Of a DNA stretch of 64,000 nucleotides, positions 59,011 to 64,000 are shown in pieces (positions within the stretch are counted from its first letter, which is position 1; each line of letters begins with the position of its first letter). The notes under the pieces are model-generated. The model was not told where the DNA came from, ran no database searches, and saw only the letters and a program-made list of their open reading frames with translations. This DNA comes from Homalodisca vitripennis. Lineage: Eukaryota > Arthropoda > Insecta > Hemiptera > Cicadellidae. Location: NCBI RefSeq assembly GCF_021130785.1, contig NW_025777976.1, positions 1 through 64,000 of the forward strand, written 5' to 3'. A program made the translations under genes and the position numbers.

Positions 59011-60341
59011 CAGGGTGACAATTAAGTCTGGAACCCCCTTTTTAATTTTTGAACCACAATAGAAAGAAATACCAAAGTTCAAACGTGCTTACTGGTGATA
59101 GTAACGCACACATCTGCCCAATTACCGACCAGATATTCCCTTTGGGGGACGGTCCACAAGGAGTCAGACAAAATTCTTAAATAGCAGCATAGGTCAAGTT
59201 TGGTAACAAATTAAAGGTCTCACTTAGCAGAGTACAATGCCGCAAACCGGACTTCAAAAGGTGGATTCATTCAGTAGTTATAGCTATTTGAATTTTATAA
59301 CAATTTAACAATGTAAATTATTAAGTATTACAAGTAAACACCAATTTTTAAGTACCTGTGATCAAAGTAAGTGTTCAAAATGTTCCCCCTCCATCGTCTG
59401 GCAATGTCCTAGGCGGTTTTAAAACCATCCACTGCATTTTGAAGGTAGTCACGAGGAATATCTTGAGCTTCTTGGACTATGAGATTTCTTAGGTGGGCCA
59501 AATCTCGAGGCTTAGTACGATAAACTTTATCTTTGAGGTATCCCAAAAGAAAAAAATCCAGCGGAGATAAAGCAGGGGAACGAGCAGGCCACTCTACTGC
59601 ACCACGTCTTCCAATCCATCTGTGATGGAATATTGTATCCAAGTATTTTCTAACAAGGAGAGCAAAGTGTGGTGGCGCGCCATCTTGTTGGAAATAAATT
59701 CTTTGAAATTGTCGACCAAGAGCAGCTTGTAGTGCAGGAATTATCTCATTTTGGAGCATTGCTAGATACGAGTCACCATTTAAATTACCATTGATAAATA
59801 ATGGGCCCATAATTTGATTTTCTATAATACCTGCCCAAACGTTAAGTTTCTGTGGATGCTGTGTATGACTCAATCTGCCACTTTCACATTCTAACAGTAA
59901 TTGTGTTATTGGTAATAATTATTGATTCCTGGCTTTGATTACTACATTGTTAGATGATGGGAGGGGAACATTTTGAACACTTACTTTGATCACAGGTACT
60001 TAAAAATTGGTGTTTACTTGTAATACTTAATAATTTACATTGTTAAATTGTTATAAAATTCAAATAGCTATAACTACTGAAGGAATCCACCTTTTGAAGT
60101 CCGGTTTGCGGCATTGTACTCTGCTAAGTAAGACCTTTAATTTGATACCAAACTTGACCTATGCTGCTATTTAAGAATTTTGTCTGACTCCTTGTGGACC
60201 GTTCCCCAAAGGAAGTATCTGGTCGGTAATTGGGCAGATGTGTGCGTTACTATCACCAGTAAGCACGTTTGAACTTTGGTATTTCTTTCTATTGTGGTTC
60301 AAAAATTAAAAAGGGGGTTCCAGACTTAATTGTCACCCTGT
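59011..60341 (-). mobile_element. Tc1/mariner-superfamily element (DD41D type), 1331 bp, long TIRs
   Basis: Ends are CAGGGTGACAATTAAGTCTG and its complement, flanked by TA (59009-59010 and 60342-60343), the superfamily's target. The terminal inverted repeats are about 390 bp each (59011-59399 and 59952-60341), so nearly 60% of the element is arm. The central 550 bp hold only the C-terminal part of a transposase, so this is an internally deleted copy. It interrupts sequence between family A copies at 58870 and 60395. Confidence 0.9.
59409..59918 (-). pseudogene. Transposase, N-terminally truncated (DD41D)
   Basis: The transposase cuts and pastes the element through a DDE/D active site. The open frame runs from about 59918 to the stop at 59409, and the nominal 154-codon ORF starts at a TTG at 59873. 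It begins within SHTQHPQKLNVWAGI, the segment just after the first catalytic Asp in full-length relatives. Second Asp: YFQQDGAPPHF. Third: RSPALSPLDFFLLGYLKDKV. Forty-one residues separate these two, the DD41D arrangement. WIGRRGAVEWP is the expected intervening motif. The helix-turn-helix DNA-binding domain and first Asp are missing, and a stop precedes the frame, so the protein is inactive. The remaining frame is otherwise clean, suggesting a recent copy. Confidence 0.85.
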
Positions 60342-60727
60342 ATATTTTCAGTACGGTTATCGATGTGACATTTTACGTATTTATAATTAATTACTATAAG
60401 ATGTACTAAATGTGTTTTATCAAAATATTTCAACTAAAAAAAATATTAGATTTATAGGAGCGTATTATTAGCTTTTAACTGTCGGTAGTTTTATTTCCTA
60501 TCAATTATAAGTTTGATCCTAAAATGGATCATATGTATTATATTGTAAGGTCAGACTGACTTTTTTAATGTTTTCTTTTCATATTAAATAGTGGATATTG
60601 CTAACTAAATAAAAGTAATATTTTAGTGGTGTAATGCACAAGAATTTTTGTGTGGTTTTGTATTTCCTTTTATACTTTATAAAAGAAGACTTCTAAAATA
60701 TGACTAACAGTAGCTGCATATTTTTCA

Positions 60728-60880
60728 TGAGAAAACCCATCAGCTCTCTCCGCTTCATTACTCACTCAGTCCGACTTCACACTGAGTAATGTTTCATCAC
60801 TTAAACCCTTTTAACCGACTCAGTTTACTCGCCGACTCAAGTAATTACGCAAAACATTTCCCGAAGATTAGAGCAATGAG
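60728..60880 (+). other. Stem-loop element, second copy
   Basis: Arms ATTACTCA (60757-60764) and TGAGTAAT (60783-60790), followed by ACCGACTCAGTTTACTCGCC and GACTCAAGTAATTACGC, as at 50030-50180. Confidence 0.5.
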
Positions 60881-61509
60881 TCATTTAAATTGTAAAACCT
60901 TACCTTTTCTCAATAATAACTTTTTATTTGTTATTTACTCCAAGAGCATTTTCAAATATTAGGAGATGTTAATGTACAGTACTTTGGTGTATCCATTGTA
61001 ATCACGTACAAAACTACTAGAAACAACACAACCTACAATTATTTAAATATGTTCACTAATATTCTCGATAACGATTCATTAATTATACTTTGGCACGAAA
61101 CAGAGTTATATTATTATATTTAGTTTGATTGAAATTTAAAGGTGGCAATGGAATCTAATAATTTGTTTCTATAACTGTATCACTTAAATTATTAATTTTT
61201 GATATCTTTTAAATTGGAAGAGTGCTCTAGTGGTAGTCTCAGTAACTAGTTAGATGAATTAAAAATTATAGACAATATTTCTTTACAAATCTGGAGAATA
61301 TCGTTATTTAATTAATGAGTTTAAACTAGTTAACGCGATAAAGTTTTATATTTTAATGCTATTTCAGCTATAATTCACTAATTTTAACTTATTTTAAATA
61401 TGTACCCTGCTATAAAATTCTTGAAAAAGTCTCTTTAGAGATTTAAAAGTAAATAATTCTCTTAGTAATCTTTACACTTTTTAAAGATATGTATGAATGG
61501 ATCTGAAAA

Positions 61510-61667
61510 TACAACTTCGACTGCACCACGACACTTCACCCCACTGACAGGTAGCGAAAGCTACTAGGGCTTTGACCCTCGAGACAAGGCAAAAGCCTAA
61601 CCGGCAGAGGCCTTGAAAGATGTGGAGGATCCACCCCCCCCACAGTCACAGCGACTTGGACTTGGAC
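61510..61667 (+). mobile_element. 158-bp 3' end of the Jockey-type LINE with 13-bp target duplication
   Basis: Only the 3' UTR is present (GACAGGTAGCGAAAGCTACT, GAGGATCCACCCCCCC, CACAGTCACAGCGA, ending CTTGGACTTGGAC). It is flanked by ATGGATCTGAAAA at 61497-61509 and 61668-61680, a perfect 13-bp duplication. The paralogous site at about 50808 (ATGGATCTTATAGAAAGATC) is empty. This proves target-primed insertion after the two blocks separated, unless the other copy lost it exactly. Confidence 0.93.
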
Positions 61668-64000
61668 ATGGATCTGAAAAGAAAGATCGGATTATTCGCC
61701 TGTGGGCATTATAAACTGATTCTTTTTGTACGCTTAGAATACCGAAAGAATTAAAAAACGCAAAATCGCAAGTTTGTTTTTATTTATTGATTATCATAAT
61801 GCTCACGATACAAGTAATATACTTAATGTAAAATTCCTTAAAGACTGAGGAAATCCTAGGATATAAATTGCTTTTAGTAATACGAATACTTTCATTTATA
61901 AATAATTAAAGAAACTCATCTCTAAGTCCTTATTCTGACCCTGGTCTTTTCAATCGCACTCTTGGTGTAGATTTTCCACGTCCTGCGTGTTGAACAACTT
62001 TGAACATGAAACTGAAACATGAAAAGTCCTGGCCCTTGTCAAGCTTTTGTCTCCGAATCTTGCTATTGATCACGCTTCTCCAACACGGCGTGGTATGAAA
62101 TCAACGACTTTTGTAAACACCACTTCTTTTCCAATCTAAAACATTGAAATACCTGTCCTTTGTGGTTTCCGTGGATTTAAAAATATATAGACAGCTGTGT
62201 ATGTTTAAATTTTGAATTTTTGTTTTACCTTTTACCTTTACTTGCTTGTTTCTGTTACGACTAATAACATAAAATTAAATTGATTTTTCGTATCTGATTA
62301 TTCATACACATATATCCAAAATACAAAAATAATATGTCGTCCATCCTAGAGTATGGGTTATGTGATAAACTATTATCGCTTGGATACAATATCAACAGAC
62401 ACTATTCGATGACATTCTATTGTTAATTAGTATATCTCTAACTAAAAATCACCTCGGAAATTTGATTAAAGTTTTCTCTTTGATGTATATAATTCAAGTA
62501 GTCTACATTACAGTGTTCTAAACTGCAATTATATAGTGATTTAGTAAATAAGCTACTATGTGTTATTAAATGAACAATAAATATTTAGAAAGAACGGTGA
62601 GAGAATGAGGAATAAATGTAATTTTATATATTTTTTTAAATAGTCTGAGATGCTTTACCTTCAGTTTACTAACTCGTGTATACAATTGAAAGCATGTGAA
62701 CTATTTTCATACACAATATTAAGTTATCAAACCTCTGCCATAACACTAGTAGGGTTGTCGCACTGGCTTAATGGACTCTTCATAATTAATTATTGTATAG
62801 TTGACATTGATTACTCTCCTGTACCTTAAAACATGATCAGTTTAATGTGATAAACCAAGTTAGAAAAGTGAAATATTGTATTTTTATAATAAAAAGATAA
62901 ACAACGCCACATCCAAATATACATGTGGTATTTTTTAAATAAATATACATATTAAAGAAGGTTAAATATAAGGAGTTGTAATATACTTTATGTTGGCTTA
63001 AAAGGTTGAAAGGAGACCATATCCGCACAGGACGTTATATTCTTTCACCTAATGCATTCTCTCTTTTCATTTAGGAATCTCTTCCATTAAGAAAATGCTT
63101 TGAGATATTTTTAAATTAATAGTGTCATACACTTGACTTTCCAATATAGCGTTGGCGTGTAAATAATAAAAAAAATAATACTTTTTTCCCGAATTAAGAT
63201 GGAGTCACTAATGTACTGTTACATTTAAAACCTATTACTCATTTAAAATAAAAACATAAACCTAATCAATTCACTAATTTTATAATCCACACATACAATA
63301 ACATCGTGGAACTGGTTGAAACTTATGAAATACTTTTTTTTTTCTTTTGGGATAAATACTATTCATTTTTTTTCATGCCTTATTACAAAATCTTTTTTTA
63401 TACTCAATTCAAAGAGCTGAAGACCCAATATAACGTATTGATTTTTTTACAAAATAAAAGTCCATGTGTAGATAGACAAAAATATTCATAAAAACATTGA
63501 TACTCATAACACACATTACTAACCAAAAAATCCAATTCCTCAGTTACGATTTAAGTATTTTAGATAAGTTTTTTAAATTCATACTTCAAATACTTTATAG
63601 ATATGTATTTTTCAATGGCTAATTAAACACTCCAAATATATATAATGGACACTGGAACATATTTCTGACTTGAAAGTAACTGGAGATGTTTTAGGATCCT
63701 AAAGTTGAAGAGTGAAACTACGTATATACTACGTACTAGGTTATAAGCATATAATGGAACACACACAACATTTCTCTGTAAAATTATATAATATGCAAGT
63801 GAATAGATGCAATAATCCAATGTTAAAAATACTAACTGGCATTGGTAGAGCCGATAACCGCACGGTATAGGACTTTGTACTATGGATCTGACATAGAAAG
63901 AAACCACAGCTTCATAACCTGTGTGTGACCAGGCACAGTGTTTTTCAGTACCTTCAACTCTTCTACTTATTCTGTATAATAAAACCCCCGCACATGCCAG

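Larger units (their letters stand above)
60395..63960 (+). repeat. Long family A block (S1 to e), paralogue of 49660-52940
   Basis: S1 (TCGGTAGTTTTATTTCC, 60483), stem-loop element (60728), a (GAAGAGTGCTCTAGTGG, 61218), b (ATTCTTTTTGTACGCTTAGA, 61719), c (AGTCCTTATTCTGACCCTGG, 61925), linker, d (TTTCCGTGGATTTAAAAATA, 62168) and e (ACCATATCCGCACAGGACG, 63019) follow in order. It ends with TAACCTGTGTGTGACCAGGC near 63917. The additional LINE at 61510 accounts for most of the a-to-b stretch. Confidence 0.85.

Overview
This 64 kb window is strongly AT-rich eukaryotic intergenic or heterochromatin-like DNA, most likely from an insect. The evidence is its mobile-element content: decayed CR1/Jockey-type non-LTR retrotransposons, a Tc1/mariner-superfamily transposon with DD41D catalytic spacing, a non-autonomous Helitron, tRNA-like SINE pieces, and a transposase-like protein of a type I associate with insects such as aphids. 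I cannot name the species. I found no intact host gene; the only possible host coding piece is one orphan exon-like ORF at 6103-6354 (-). No rRNA, functional tRNA, CRISPR or bacterial-style operon is present.

Layout. 1-5.3 kb: a nearly full-length but frameshifted minus-strand CR1-like LINE with ORF1, endonuclease and reverse transcriptase. 5.3-8.2 kb: repeat fragments, the orphan ORF and a SINE. 8.2-11.0 kb: a 2.8 kb DNA transposon with terminal inverted repeats, an array of subterminal repeats and a frameshifted transposase-like gene. 11-12.7 kb: a dispersed repeat and a 5'-truncated Jockey-type LINE. 12.7 kb to the end: a large, diverged array of one long repeat unit, here called family A. 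At least twelve recognisable copies lie on the plus strand and none was seen on the minus strand. Its modules keep a fixed order: S1, a (GAGCTCTGGTG...), b (a hairpin near GTACAGAGAGGATTA), c (TCCTGGTCCTGG), d (TTCCATGGATATTAAATAAT) and e (...GCACAGGACG...ACCACTTCCATTA). The array is interrupted by LINE insertions (12.1, 19.0, 32.3, 61.5 kb), a Helitron (45.6 kb), a probable solo LTR (41.6 kb), a long-TIR MITE (54.3 kb), a DD41D Tc1/mariner element (59.0 kb) and two short-unit tandem arrays (22.7 and 55.1 kb).

Three longer stretches are close paralogues of each other: 49.66-52.94 with 60.40-63.96, 45.13-46.72 with 57.78-58.87, and 32.05-33.0 with 57.2-57.7. The paralogues serve as empty sites for several insertions, which fixes their boundaries and relative ages. 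Nothing here works as a pathway; the biology is that of repeat expansion and transposition. The least explained signals are the co-oriented long-unit array, a stem-loop element present three times with matching arm changes, two perfect hairpins of apparently recent origin, and the transposon with the subterminal repeat array.
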